A DNA stretch of 64,000 nucleotides from Loripinus fragilis (lineage: Eukaryota > Mollusca > Bivalvia > Lucinida > Lucinidae), in NCBI GenBank assembly GCA_964019695.1, contig OZ026515.1, positions 133,260,849 to 133,324,848 of the forward strand, read 5' to 3'. Numbering within the stretch: position 1 is the stretch's first letter; every line of letters starts with the position of its first letter. This document shows positions 40,873-51,765 of this stretch, one piece after another. A program made the position numbers and the translations under genes. The notes beneath the pieces were generated by a model, which saw nothing but the letters and a program-made list of their open reading frames with translations, did not search any database and was not told where the DNA came from.

Positions 40873-43005
40873 CTACTTTCTAATAGCCAAGCCCAAGATT
40901 TCGCTACGCTTTTGGTGTAGCTTAAAGCATACATTTCGTGACCAGCTCTCAAGCAGCAGCAGCATGGCATTGTCTATCTCTATCAGACCACCCTTGGCCA
41001 GAACTGAACTATCCAGGATGACCTGTGTCAGATACTGTGGGTTTTCAGTCACCACCCTTATATTAGACTCAGAGTTTTTGGTGCGCAGTATTGAACCCAA
41101 TTTATCCATAAAGCCCTGTCTGCTCTCTGCAAGCTTTGGGCATACTGCCAGAAAGTGCACACGGTCCTCAGCCCCCGTGCCACAGAGAGGACAGCATGTG
41201 TTGACCACATACTGATTGAAACGGGCCCTATTTTCTTGAAGGATGTAAGTGCCAGACAATAGCCTAATTTTGGGGTATGCTCGCTTGACAGCCTTTGTAT
41301 CATTTGGGACTGATAGCCATGAGTGATGAACTTTCCCTACACTTAATGTCTTGACATTCAAAAACCTCAATGAGGACTTGACTGTCTGCCTCCATTCTTT
41401 CTCAATAAAGGAATCAATGTGCCTTTTCAACTGGGCTCGCCATCCTTCTAAAGACTCAATTTGGGTATCAAGAGTATAGATGTTTGGTAGGCCGTACTTA
41501 TGAAGGAGACGACGACAGTCTGAAAACCAACTATTACTGTTAAGATCTTTGACAGCCATCTGTCTCTGTGCAATTTCATACTCAAGAGTGGATTTCTGGG
41601 ATAAGATATTACCAAGGAGTGTCAGCTTTCTTAGGTCCAATTCCTGCTCAATTGGCCTAACACCTAATAGACCATAGACCGCAGTCAAGGCTGTATTTGG
41701 TGGAAGATTTTGAATATGCCTAAGGATGGTTCTCTGCATTTTTTCCATTGATTGAATAGCTTTACCACTAAGTGAAAACACTTCGAGGCCGTATGTCATG
41801 CGAGGCAGGGCATATATTTTCCAGAGTTGAGCTATCAATGGAGCTGGGACCCCGGAACACCCATATGCTCCGGCACCCATTAAGGCATACATGGTTCTAC
41901 GCCCAGTTTGGACCCTCCCCTCAATATCCACTGTCGCTGTGCTGTTCCTGTCCACCCCCAAATGTACCTCAGAATCACTCCTTCCCAAACTGTCATTTCC
42001 ATAAGATGGGTTCCCTTCCATAGTATCCTTCCCAATTTTATTGAGGACGACCTCTACGGACTTTGATGTGTTTATGCTATACCTTTCCCTACCCAGGTAG
42101 TATCTAACAACTGTAAGAAGGACCTGTAGACAAAGAAGAAACTTCGCTAATAGGGCGACGTCGTCAGCACATGTTGGGCAACTACAGTCTATGTGCCCAA
42201 TGGCCATGCCAACTTTTAAGGCTTCCAGCAGGTGCAATAAATCATCATTGAACAATTTGTAATGCAAGGTGGAGAGGATTCCTCCCTGTCTAACTCCTTG
42301 TTTAATTTCAAACATTTCTGATATCTGTCCCTGCCATTTAACTGCAGAAAACGCTCCCCTATATAGATTCTTTATACAGACCCACAGACTGCCCTGGACA
42401 CCCACATTAAAGATCTTACGCAGGAGCGATTCCTGCCAGACTACATCAAAAGCCTTACAAGCGTCAAGAGTGACTAGTCTGAGGGGTTCACCTAGGTCTT
42501 TGGCCTCATTCTGGGTCTCTGAGACGATAAGGGCAGCATTAACAGCCGAGGAATTGGCAGTAAAACCCCTTTGCATTTTGGATTGCTTTGACTCAATCCG
42601 TTCTTTAGATCGGTTCTGCAGGACCCTCTCAAGAATTTTACCCAGGATTGATAAAACTGTTATACCTCGGTAATTGGTGGGCTGGGCTGCATCCTTTTTC
42701 TTTTTTAAAACTGGGGTCAAGATTCCTTGTTTGAGTTGAGGGGGCACATACCCTGAATATAGGATACACTCCATGAGAGAGGATAAAACAGAATACAGAG
42801 AGTCTGGGGCAAACTTGAGGTGTTCAGAGGACAGACCAAAGATATCCTGAGCTTTACTCAACTTGAAAGAGTGGACAATATTCTTAATCTCCTTGGGTGT
42901 AACCAGTTTAAAAGCACATGTTTGCTGCTGAGCTATCAGCTCAATCAACAGAGCATCAAATTCCACCTGTTCCTTATGTTCCTTATGTTCCTTATGTGCT
43001 TGCAT
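40873..43005 (-). CDS. Non-LTR (LINE) reverse transcriptase, N-terminally truncated
   Basis: An unbroken 710-codon frame. RT blocks in order: LKKKKDAAQPTNYRGITVLS (about 100-119), QRGFTANSS (145-153), TLDACKAFDVVW with Asp181, QGVRQGGILS (236-245), and the catalytic CADDVALLA with Asp281-Asp282. Near the C terminus is a zinc knuckle C-x2-C-x8-H-x4-C (CCPLCG at 604-609). The endonuclease domain expected upstream is missing: the frame starts inside a palindrome arm at 43002-43085, so the 5' part was lost there. HKE is repeated at the N terminus from CCTTATGTT repeats. The lack of stops suggests a fairly recent copy. The clade is uncertain (I/Nimb or CR1 group are guesses). Confidence 0.88.
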   Translation of the reverse strand: MQAHKEHKEHKEQVEFDALLIELIAQQQTCAFKLVTPKEIKNIVHSFKLSKAQDIFGLSSEHLKFAPDSLYSVLSSLMECILYSGYVPPQLKQGILTPVLKKKKDAAQPTNYRGITVLSILGKILERVLQNRSKERIESKQSKMQRGFTANSSAVNAALIVSETQNEAKDLGEPLRLVTLDACKAFDVVWQESLLRKIFNVGVQGSLWVCIKNLYRGAFSAVKWQGQISEMFEIKQGVRQGGILSTLHYKLFNDDLLHLLEALKVGMAIGHIDCSCPTCADDVALLAKFLLCLQVLLTVVRYYLGRERYSINTSKSVEVVLNKIGKDTMEGNPSYGNDSLGRSDSEVHLGVDRNSTATVDIEGRVQTGRRTMYALMGAGAYGCSGVPAPLIAQLWKIYALPRMTYGLEVFSLSGKAIQSMEKMQRTILRHIQNLPPNTALTAVYGLLGVRPIEQELDLRKLTLLGNILSQKSTLEYEIAQRQMAVKDLNSNSWFSDCRRLLHKYGLPNIYTLDTQIESLEGWRAQLKRHIDSFIEKEWRQTVKSSLRFLNVKTLSVGKVHHSWLSVPNDTKAVKRAYPKIRLLSGTYILQENRARFNQYVVNTCCPLCGTGAEDRVHFLAVCPKLAESRQGFMDKLGSILRTKNSESNIRVVTENPQYLTQVILDSSVLAKGGLIEIDNAMLLLLESWSRNVCFKLHQKRSEILGLAIRK

Positions 43006-43213
43006 GCACGGAAATATTTTGTATCGCTTGATTTATTCCGGAGTACTCCAAAGTGCCCAGTTTTACTTGTTTAAGTGGCTGTTCTGGGGCGGACTTGATT
43101 TAGCAATTTTTAGAGTACTCGGCGTACGCCAGAACAGCCATATAAACAAGTAAAACTGGGCACTTTGGAGTACTCCGGAATAAATCAAGCGATGCAAATA
43201 TTTCCACACATGC
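43002..43213. repeat. 84-bp-arm palindrome at the LINE 5' edge
   Basis: Left arm 43002-43085 and right arm 43131-43213 are near-exact complements (GGAAATATTT, ATCGCTTGATTTATTCCGG, AGTACTCCAAAGTGCCCAG). The 45-bp loop is GGGCGGACTTGATTTAGC..GGCGTACGC. The right end overlaps the start of the long inverted-repeat arm. Confidence 0.85.
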
Positions 43214-43436
43214 TAGCAGTGCTACGCCATCTTGTTTTGGAACAGGTCACGTGACTGTTCTGTCTACACCACCTCGGAATACGGAGTACTCCGGCGTACG
43301 CCAGCACAGATGTTCCAGCACACTTGATTTCTGTTCTGCCTGTTCGGAGTGGAAGGAGTAAAGGGAACAGCTAAATCAAGTCTGCCCCTGGTGTACGCCG
43401 AGTACTCTAAAAATTGCTAAATCAAGTCCGCCCCAT
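43087..43436. mobile_element. 350-bp fold-back with GGGCGGACTTGATTTAGC ends
   Basis: 45-bp ends GGGGCGGACTTGATTTAGC.. and ..GCTAAATCAAGTCCGCCCC enclose the right half of the palindrome and the right long arm. No target duplication is clear. The same terminal phrase, slightly changed (GGGCAGACTTGATTTAGC), starts the left arm at 39684, so the inverted repeats probably derive from this element. Confidence 0.65.
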
Positions 43437-44956
43437 ATCTACATTAATTGCTGGTTCCCTGTTTACAGGTGGTCAGTAATGTAAATACAGGTGGGAATAG
43501 CTATATACCAGAAGGAACATTCCTTCCGCGGAAGGAAGGTTCCTTCCGCGGAAGGAAGATTTTTGTACGAAGGAAGCTTTTAAATAAGGTTTTTAGCAAG
43601 ATATGTATATAAAAACACTATTTATTATTAAAATAATGAATATTGAGATGTTTAGATGAAATATTGTGATGAAAATCAAAACTGGATGTCAGCTTTGCAA
43701 CTATTAAAAGATCGCACCTATGCGAACAGCAGAACAAAAATATCAGTACGGAAGGAAGGATTTCTAGCTGATTTTAAGCATAATAAGTCTAATAAATCAT
43801 TATTTATGATTGAAATAAATGAATATGGTATGTTTAGATTAAAATTACAGTAAAATTATTACTTGGTTTCGTCTTTGGTAGTGATAAAATGTGTCTGTAT
43901 GTGAAAGGAACGTTCCTACGGAAGGAAGATTTTTGTACGGAAGGAAGCTTTTAAATAAGGTTTTAGCAAGATAATTCTATAAAATCAAGATTTGTTATTT
44001 AAATAATGAATATTGAGATGTTTGGATTAAAAAATACAGTAAAATCATTTCTTGATTTCATCTTTGGTAGTGATATTACTGGAGTTGTCCGTATGCGAAA
44101 GAAACATTCCCACGGAAGGAAAGTTTTAAAATTACGTTGTGAAACAAAACAATGCACAACCTGGTCAGACGCAGCATTCGGTGGCGTTTGATCTGGTCTG
44201 CGCTGTTTGAAACGAGACTGTGACTCGTGGAGGTATGCCCAACTGTTTTAACGTACATGTTGAGCACAGTTGACCAGCCGTATATTATAGACATTCAGTT
44301 AATGGTTCAGTAGCCACAGCCTGATCATTTGAGGTGACCAGTTGTATCCGTGGCCAGTTGTATCCCGACTTTCAGAACAAGATTAAATAAGACCCTATTT
44401 TCGCGTGAAATCGAGACGAATCATTCATTTTAGAAAAACAAAACAAACAACAACTAAAAACAGCCAAACATAACAAAGTGATCGAATAACATAATTTCGA
44501 AAATTAAGCTTCAAATATTTCTGAAACAAATAATTCTTCACAAGAAAGCTTTAGCCCCAAAAGGAGTTGAAACTTAATCTGCATTTATGTTGGATAAAAT
44601 ATTCCATCATTATCACCAAAGTATCTGGGTTATCGAAAAGCTGTTTTTGGTGACATCTCATTTATGTCTGCACTGTTTGCATATGCGGACATTGAGTTGG
44701 GTGCTAAAGTATAGCTTGTCTAGGATGCTAGAAAGCGCAGCTGAAATTATCAATAGACACCTAAGAACGTTAATGTACGATAGTGGCATAGACGTAGATT
44801 TGACTGCTCTTTGGAGGAGTCCGATCAGGATCAACGCCGTTTGAATTTGAAACCGCCAGATACGGACCTTCTCGAGCCAAAGCATGAAACTTTGGTAATT
44901 ATTGCCTGATATGAACCTCGAACACCGCATATTCGGTGTGAACAATTACATTGTAA

Positions 44957-45285
44957 TTACTTAAAAGAATTGTTTCAAAGAGACGGTTCTTCTATGTACC
45001 CATAACGTATATATTGGAGCCAGATTAGAACCGACAGTGCAAACAGTATAGTACTGTGTCTGATAAGGTTCTGCACAGTTCTGTTTGTTTACAGAATGTA
45101 ATTTTAAGTTGTAATTACTTAAAAGAATTGTATCAAAGAGACGGTTCTTTTATGTACCCATAACGTATATATTGGAGCCAGATTAGAACCGAAAGTGCAA
45201 ACTGTGCAGAACCAGATCAGACGCCGCATAGTAATGTGTCTGATAAGGTTCTTTACAGTTCTGTTTGTTTACAGAATGTAATTTT
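44957..45285. repeat. Direct duplication of ~155 bp with H1-like motif
   Basis: AATTACTTAAAAGAATTG followed by TCAAAGAGACGGTTCTT, TGTACCCATAACGTATATAT, GGAGCCAGATTAGAACCG and GTGTCTGATAAGGTTCT occurs twice. The GAGACGGTTCTT..GTACCCA part is half of an H1 hairpin. The second unit also holds CAGAACCAGATCAGACGCC. Confidence 0.8.
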
Positions 45286-46250
45286 AAGATTTGAAAGAAA
45301 TTGTAAATTACTACCCAACAACCCTTGTTTTCGATATGGATTCGTCCAATTGATAAGGGCGAAAAATTCCATTACTCATAAATGTGCTAATTGGCCACAG
45401 ATAAATTAATCTTAAAGGCACACTTAACGCCTTGTTAGTATACGGCACACTTCACTCACACCTTCACACCTTTACTAATGGTTAACACTGTTAATTCTTA
45501 ATATCAATATACACGGGTCATTTGGCAAACAGTGAAGACTCAAACGATTTCTTTTAACGGTTCGATAAGATAATAAACGCACGCGCGAAAAAAGTTCTGA
45601 TATCGCGAACTTAAATTCTTTAATTTGAAAAAATTGATTTTTAACTTTTACCAAAGTTTTGAACCATGTCAGACTCGACAATATTCGAATCTGTTCTTGA
45701 TCCAAAATGTTCGCAAAAGTTATCATGTAACAACAATGAAACCTTATAAGTTACTTGGCTGAGATGAAAATACAAAACTAAAAAACATCATCAACAACAA
45801 CATCGACGAAATGAAAAGTCAATTATTCGCATTGTGGCAAAAATATCAGCGCCTAGTTTTGAGTCAGTAAATTGTGAATTATCATTTTTTAAATAAGATT
45901 GACAAAGCCTGGATACAAACGGTCCTTTTCAGGACTACAAAATTATACCGAAAGAAAACCATTTATTGTCCTATAATATTTCAAGAACACACCCAACTCC
46001 AAGCTAAATACATTACTTGAATATATATGTACGTAATATTTAGCATATTATATCATCAGAATAATAATCATATTTATTTCAAAAGTATGCTTTCTTTAAC
46101 ACGCATATTAGACACTAAATTCTTGGATTCTTGGATTCTTTTTCGAAACGACAGTAGTGTCTCGCCGGTAATGAAATCGGCCTGCCATAAAAAAAAAAAA
46201 CTTCCTTTGCAAAATCACGAAAATCCATAAAAGGAACATTTGCCCCAGTC

Positions 46251-46529
46251 AATGTGCGGATCCGGAGGGGGCAGGGGGTCCGGACCCCCTGAAAAATCAC
46301 AAAAAATATAGGGTTTCTTAGCAATACTGGTCCGGATCCCTTGAAAAATCACAAAGCTGTCAAGTCAGCATTTAATGTTGGGCCATCATCAGCCCTCCAG
46401 CGAAACGCCATTTAAATGGCATTTCGCTGGCGGGCCTATCATGGCCCGCTTTTAGTGCTATTTGGATCCTCTTTCCCCTTATAAAAAATGTTGGACCCCC
46501 TCTGGCAAAACTTTCTGGATCCGCGCATG
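46251..46529. mobile_element. Palindromic MITE with GGATCC termini, copy 3
   Basis: Ends AATGTGCGGATCCGG and CTGGATCCGCGCATG, with CAGTC duplicated outside (46246-46250 and 46530-46534). The central palindrome CCAGCGAAACGCCATTTAAA and its complement is present. It lies inside F1. Confidence 0.85.
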
Positions 46530-48740
46530 CAGTCTTTGTCAGAGTGCATTACATCAATATAACATACACTATTGATGCAACAATGGTAGCTTGATAGACT
46601 GAGTACTATATGCTACATACATTTTTCGTATTTATGGGAAAATATATAAAAAATCCTAGCAAGGGCATATTTTTTGCTCAATAACCCTTCCTTCCGAAGG
46701 TAAATCTTCCTTTTGCAAAAGGACAATTTTCATCCATATCCCAGCTGATATGTAGAAAGTGGTTTAATTTGGGTTTTAACCATAACGTCTTCAAATTATG
46801 TTGTTGTTTTTAATTAGAAATAATATGATTTAATTTACAAACAACACAAAGCATGTTTTAAAACATTCATCCCGTATAGAATGCTCCTTTTGTGGAAAGG
46901 ACTTTCATTTCGCATACGGACATCTTTTTAATAGTAGCGAAGCTGACACCCCGTTATGATCTTTATCACATTTTTTCATCTAAAATCTAAACATCTCTAT
47001 ATTCATTATTTTAATAATAAATCATGATTTTATAGACTTATCTTGCTAAAAAATATTTGAAAGCTTCCTTCCGTACAAAAATCTTCCTTCCGCATAGGGA
47101 CGTTTTATTTTATTCGTTAATGCAAAGCTGTCATCCAGTTTGAGATTTTCATCACTTTTTTAAATCTAGACATGTCTATATTCATTGTTTTAATAATAAA
47201 TCGTGATTTTATAGACTTATCTTGCTAAAAAACTTATTTAAAAGCTTCCTTCCGTACAAATTCTTCCTTCCGCACAGGGACATTTTTTATTAGTAGCAAA
47301 GCTGACATCCAATTTGAGATTTTCATCAGAGTTTTTCATCTAAACATCTCAATACTCATTATCTTAATAATAAATAGTGATTTTATATACTTATCTTGGT
47401 AAAAACCTTATTTAAAAGCTTCCTTCCGTACAAAAATCTTCCTTCCGAGGAAGGAACCTTCCTTCCGCGGAAGGAACGTTCCTTCCGGTATATAGCTATA
47501 CCGAATACAGGTAACCAGACCCCCCCCCCCCATTTCCAGGTATTGAGGGGTACTGGTTACCTGTTTTTCCATTACTGACCACCTGTAGACAGGGAACCAG
47601 CAATTAATGTAGATATGGTGAATTCTTATAAATGTCGTGCAAATGACTGTTCTCTTGATGGCCGTGCCAAAATTCAATTGACTGCCTCACGCCCCCGGGG
47701 GGTGGTTACTCTCATTTTTCCCCATACGTAGGCTCGGGCCTAATCCGAGCCTTCTCTGATGTTCTAGTGGCTTTTCTATATTTTGATATTTGCCTCTCAC
47801 ATCAGAGTAACTCCTATTAAAAAAATCCTGAATTTTCTTCACCTATCAAAAATTAGGTATTTTTACCAAAAATGTTGACAGATGAATGATGTATTCATTA
47901 GATAACTGCTAAAAATGATAAACTAATAATCATACAACTGCAAAATAAAAGTAGCTTCCGTTTTTAAGTGATTAATAGGAAATGATGGGTAATGAATATA
48001 GCTTAATCACCAGCTATATGTGTACAGAGGGTAGGCTACAATAGGTGTGGATAATTTCCATCTTTGTAAGATTTAAATGAAAAATATCATTTGTTTAAGA
48101 GATAAATCATAACTCAACCCTATTTTAACTTTTTATGTCACCGATCTCTATTCAATTACAGTATTTTTCATTGAAAGTGCCCAGCCAGAACTGGCTGGGA
48201 GAATTCTGGATTTTCGATAGCTAAGTTGCTCTGACTGTAGTGGCAAATATCAAAATAAAGAAAAGCCACTAAAACGTCAGAGAAAACTCGGACTAGCTCG
48301 GGCCCAGCATCTACCTTCACCTCAAAATATATCAGGAATTTAAGCACACCCAAAAATATTTGAAATTTTAACAATCCAAAAAAATACCCCCCCCCATTCT
48401 GTACCTTAAAAAAATGACTTTAAAGAGACATGGTCTGCAACTATGAACATTTTTCGATTTTTTTATTTTCTTTTTAAATCATTTGTAAAAGTAGAATTAA
48501 GTTATGTTTTCACAATAAATCTGTTCACTATAGCTGAAAACTGCACGGAAAAGTGAATTATCCTATAAAAACAGGTGTGTTTTCTCTTGTTGGTAATTAT
48601 TTGCGTCCCTCCAATAATTATAGACAGCTAATTTTAACATAAATACCGTTGTTTTGATACTGATAAGTTGTTAAGATTAACGAAATTGGTAAAATGTATA
48701 CCTGAATTTTAGTTTTTTTTTCCTGTGTTCTTAATACATA

Positions 48741-49926
48741 CACTGACCCAAAATGAAAACTTTACATAGTATTCAAAAGTATATAATTTGAAGATAAATT
48801 AAGTTTCGGGGTTAATTTTTTCGGTCATCGATGTCTCTGAAAAAAATTATTGGATGAGAATCAAAATTTGCATAATTTTTAAGAGTAATTCAGTTGAGAG
48901 GGGTCAAAATGAAAATTTCTAAAATCAAGTATTCCAGTCACACAGATTTTGGAAACAAGAAATTACTGACTGCGTGATATAAGTGATGTTAAAAAGATCA
49001 TCAGTAACCAGTGTGACCTCCATTTTTACGAATGCTTAGCAGAATACGTCACCTCATTGAATTTACGTAACGTTGTATGAGCACGTTAGGGATACGTATG
49101 TTATGCTAACAGAGGTGCATATTGGAGTCATTTAGCGCATCCATTTGATGATTGGACCCGACCATCGGACCCAATTCATCCTATACGTGATCTATGGGGT
49201 TCATGACCGTGGATGAAGCAGGCCAAGGCAAGAGGTTGACGTTATTTTTAGCATGGAATTGTGTGTTTATTTACGTGTTGTGTGAGGCCTTGTATTGTTA
49301 TGCTGGAAAATGCAAGGGCCGTTTTTTTCCACGAAATGACTAATTATCTTATGTGCATGAACCCCGTAAAGACGAGCAATAATTGTTGCCGTTTAAAACG
49401 ATTACGTGGGTGAGTTAACGTGTTAACGCGATAAGAACGTAACGTCATCACACGTGCGTGACCAGGTCTTGCACGAACTTTGACATACTCAGTTCTGTTG
49501 TACAGGATCATAAGATAATGAATAGTCTGTCTAGAGCAGCAAAAATGGTGCGCAATATCAATTACCGTAGACCCCGCCTTGAGCACGCCAAAAACTTGGT
49601 TTCTTTGATCTTTTGAAAGACGTACCGTCACTAAATGGAAGCGTTTTGTAACAATAAATTGTTTTTTATTACCAGTACTCAGCTGCAAATGTTTTCTTGT
49701 CGGTTTTAAAGTTGTAAATGAACCGCCTGTTCCTCAGCACGTGCAAGGTAAGGATCACGTTTTTCAGGCGTTGACGCTTGAATAGACCTGGGATTTGAAT
49801 AAAAATTGCATAATCGTTATCTGCGACGAAGTCTCGATAAGCAAGCGTAAATCTTACTACGACATGTATACTAACAAAACAGTTATTCAAATAAATAAAG
49901 TGTAAAGTTTTCATTTTGGGTCAGTG
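48741..49926 (-). mobile_element. Tc1/mariner element, defective
   Basis: 26-bp perfect inverted ends beginning CACTGACCCAAAATGAAAAC, with TA duplicated outside (48739-48740 and 49927-49928). It encodes a broken Tc1-type transposase on the minus strand. At 1186 bp it is some 400 bp shorter than a full element because the middle of the transposase is deleted. Confidence 0.92.
49100..49688 (-). pseudogene. Tc1-like transposase remnant
   Basis: The N-terminal helix-turn-helix pair is readable: RLSKDQRNQVFGVLKAG, then CCSRQTIHYLM and RARPGHARVMT followed by RNRF. After a deletion, FQHNNTRPHT (49265-49300) corresponds to the second catalytic block, with Asn where Asp is expected. NPIDHV, a stop, then DELG (49160-49200) corresponds to the third. 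The first catalytic Asp lies in the deleted part. Non-functional. Confidence 0.88.
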
Positions 49927-50182
49927 TAGAAACATTAGTTTTAAAATTAAAAGATCAAAAGTTATAGACTATGCAGCATTAAGAAAAGACATTAAAATGC
50001 ATAGAATTGACACCTAAATATAGTCCTACAAAAAATATCCACAAAACCTTCATACCCCCAAAAATATTGATTTTTCTGAAAACCCCAATAATATTGAAAT
50101 TCGAAATTTTGAACCTCCAAAAATGACCGGAGCCTACGTATGTATGAAAATATCAGAGTACCCCCCCTGGGGCCTCACATAT

Positions 50183-50452
50183 GAGGGTCTGGATGGGGTA
50201 TAATGATTAATGACTAATGACCATTTTTATAATGAATATTGAATAAGGATTCAAAAAATAATGAATAGTGAATAATGAGTGGCTGAATAATCCTATTTTT
50301 TTAATGAATAGAAGAAAAAATTAATGAATAGTGAATGATCAGATTTTAATGAACAATAAGTCTTATTTTAATGAATAACCCAAAATTTTAATGAGCTGAA
50401 TGATAGGCTAGATTTTTAATGAATAGTGCATACCAGACCCATCCAGACCCTC
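50183..50452. mobile_element. 270-bp MITE rich in AATGAATA repeats
   Basis: Ends GAGGGTCTGGATGGG and CCCATCCAGACCCTC. The interior repeats TTAATGAATA and TAATGA many times, as subterminal repeats of hAT-type MITEs do. Target duplication unclear. Confidence 0.75.
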
Positions 50453-50461
50453 GCGTATTGG

Positions 50462-50582
<121 letters not shown>

Positions 50583-50639
50583 AAAATAAGAAAAAATTAA
50601 ACAACATAAGCACATGGATGATTTTTTACTATTTTTATT

Positions 50640-50905
50640 ATTGCCAACCGGTTTCCTATCTTCAGGGCAATAATGCAATAATGGCGTCAAAATATGTGTT
50701 GCTTCTTAGCAACGTCACTACTAAAATATGCGTACACATGTGTACATAACGTACGCTATATTTGTAACGTAATCAAAATATGTTAAACGTTAATGGCGTC
50801 GAAATATTCGCAGTTTCCTAGCGACGTCATTAACAAAATATGCGTACACATGTGTACGCAAATATGTGTACGCAAATACGTATAAATTGTAACGTCATCA
50901 AAACA
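50640..50905. repeat. ~130-bp tandem duplication with GCGTACACATGTGTACGC
   Basis: AATGGCGTC(A/G)AAATAT, TAGC(A/G)ACGTCA, AAAATATGCGTACACATGTG and TTGTAACGT(A/C)ATCAAAA(T/C)ATG occur twice in the same order. The second unit has an exact 18-bp palindrome and an extra GTGTACGCAAATA copy. Confidence 0.75.
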
Positions 50906-51174
50906 TGTTTAGTTTTGGAGGAAACACATCAATAAAATAACGTTCTTTGGCTAACCTAGCTGAAACATCATCAGTTTGAAATTTATAAAACGGAAAAATA
51001 GAGAATTTTGGTTGTGTTTTACAACAGTTATCAATATAATATATATACCAGGATGCTTCTTTAAATGTTACTTTTAAGAAAAACTAGACTTTTTGGAAGC
51101 ATTGGCTGTGTGAGTCAAAACGGTTAGTCAACTGTTGACTGCGAGTCAAAACATTAGCTGTGTGAGTTATATGC

Positions 51175-51765
51175 CTGCATATAAACAGATTCCCACCTCC
51201 ACCCAGCTTCTCCCCGGACTCTCGAGGGGTAACTAGTGCCAGATACCTTGGTGTTGATATTGCAAATGATTTAACGTGGAAGACCCATGTCAGCAGAATT
51301 ATCAACACTGCTCACTCGGCTTCTTAAGGAGGGACATTTAAAGAAAACACCCCACTAAGAAAAAATGCATGCAAGGCCATTGTCAGACCCCAGCTGGAAT
51401 ATGGGCGGAAGTATGGGACCCACCCCATGGATGTCATACATAAAACAGAGATTTCAGAGACGAGCAGCCCTATGGGTCCTTGGAGATTAATTCCCCTACT
51501 TAAGCGTCACAGAAGTGATAGGAAACAGCGGCGTACTGACTTGAAGATTGTCAATGGCTACGTAGCTATATCTCTACCTTCATATGTCATACATCTCCCT
51601 CGTGCTTCCCGTACCTTCCACCCACTGGCTTACAGGCAAATATCCACCAGGACTGATCACTATAAATACCGTCATTTTATCCCCTTACAGTAATTCAGTG
51701 GAACAGTCTCCCAGTATCTAGCTGTCTGTCAGGCATGCCACTCAAAACCATAAATTTACAATACT
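51175..51765 (+). pseudogene. Jockey-like LINE C-terminal fragment
   Basis: Plus-strand reading: ARYLGVDIANDLTWKTHVSR, IVRPQLEYG, then IVNGYVAISLPSYV, HPLAYRQISTRTDHYKYRHF. These are the thumb-to-C-terminus landmarks of jockey-group reverse transcriptases. It has a stop and frameshifts near 51327 and 51420-51480. The catalytic YxDD part is absent, so the copy is 5'-truncated. Short GATAGATAGAT tracts at 51940 and 52220 may be 3' ends. Confidence 0.8.

Larger units (their letters stand above)
39678..43393. repeat. 182-bp inverted repeats enclosing a LINE
   Basis: Left arm 39678-39859 and right arm 43212-43393 are near-identical complements. They run from CACCAGGGGCAGACTTGATT at the outer left, through CGTACGCCGGAGTACTCCG, to AACAAGATGGCGGAGCGCTG at the inner edge. 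The 3.35 kb between them contains the LINE frame (40873-43005) and its 3' region. The right arm abuts further palindromes (43002-43213, 43087-43436). Confidence 0.85.
43435..47616. mobile_element. Large fold-back element F1 with tandem-repeat arms
   Basis: Outer ends ATATCTACATTAATTGCTGG and CCAGCAATTAATGTAGATAT are exact complements, followed inward by TCCCTGT(T/C)TACAGGTGGTCAG. Then come arms of about 180-bp units carrying TACGGAAGGAAGCTTTTAAA and AATGAATATTGAGATGTTT: left near 43566, 43746, 43936 and 44111; right, inverted, near 47060, 47243 and 47419. The junction contains TTCCTTCCGCGGAAGGAA palindromes. The 2.5-kb centre (44150-46690) encodes nothing recognisable and holds smaller repeats. 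No target duplication seen. Confidence 0.8.
48417..49983. mobile_element. 389-bp-type MITE, copy with Tc1 insertion
   Basis: Left part 48417-48738 and right part 49929-49983 together match 3497-3885 in reverse. Shared phrases include GAACATTTTTCGATTTTTTT, GCGTCCCTCCAATAATTATA and GATCAAAAGTTA(T/C)AGACTATGCAGC. Confidence 0.75.
47691..50171. mobile_element. TIR element with CATACGTAGGCTC ends (outer level of a nest)
   Basis: Left end GCCCCCGGGG..TACTCTCATTTTTCCCC..CATACGTAGGCTC; the right end is its imperfect complement GAGCCTACGTATG..TCAGAGTACCCCCC. GCCTCAC is present outside both (47684-47690 and 50172-50178), a probable 7-bp duplication. Inside, AGTGGCTTTTCT..ATATTTGCC (47770-) and its complement (48240-48270) form a further inverted pair. 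A MITE copy (48417-49983) lies inside and contains a Tc1 element. Confidence 0.7.

Noticed and set aside
43656..43853. 65-codon frame in the F1 left arm
   Set aside because: It translates one tandem unit; neighbouring units do not preserve the frame.
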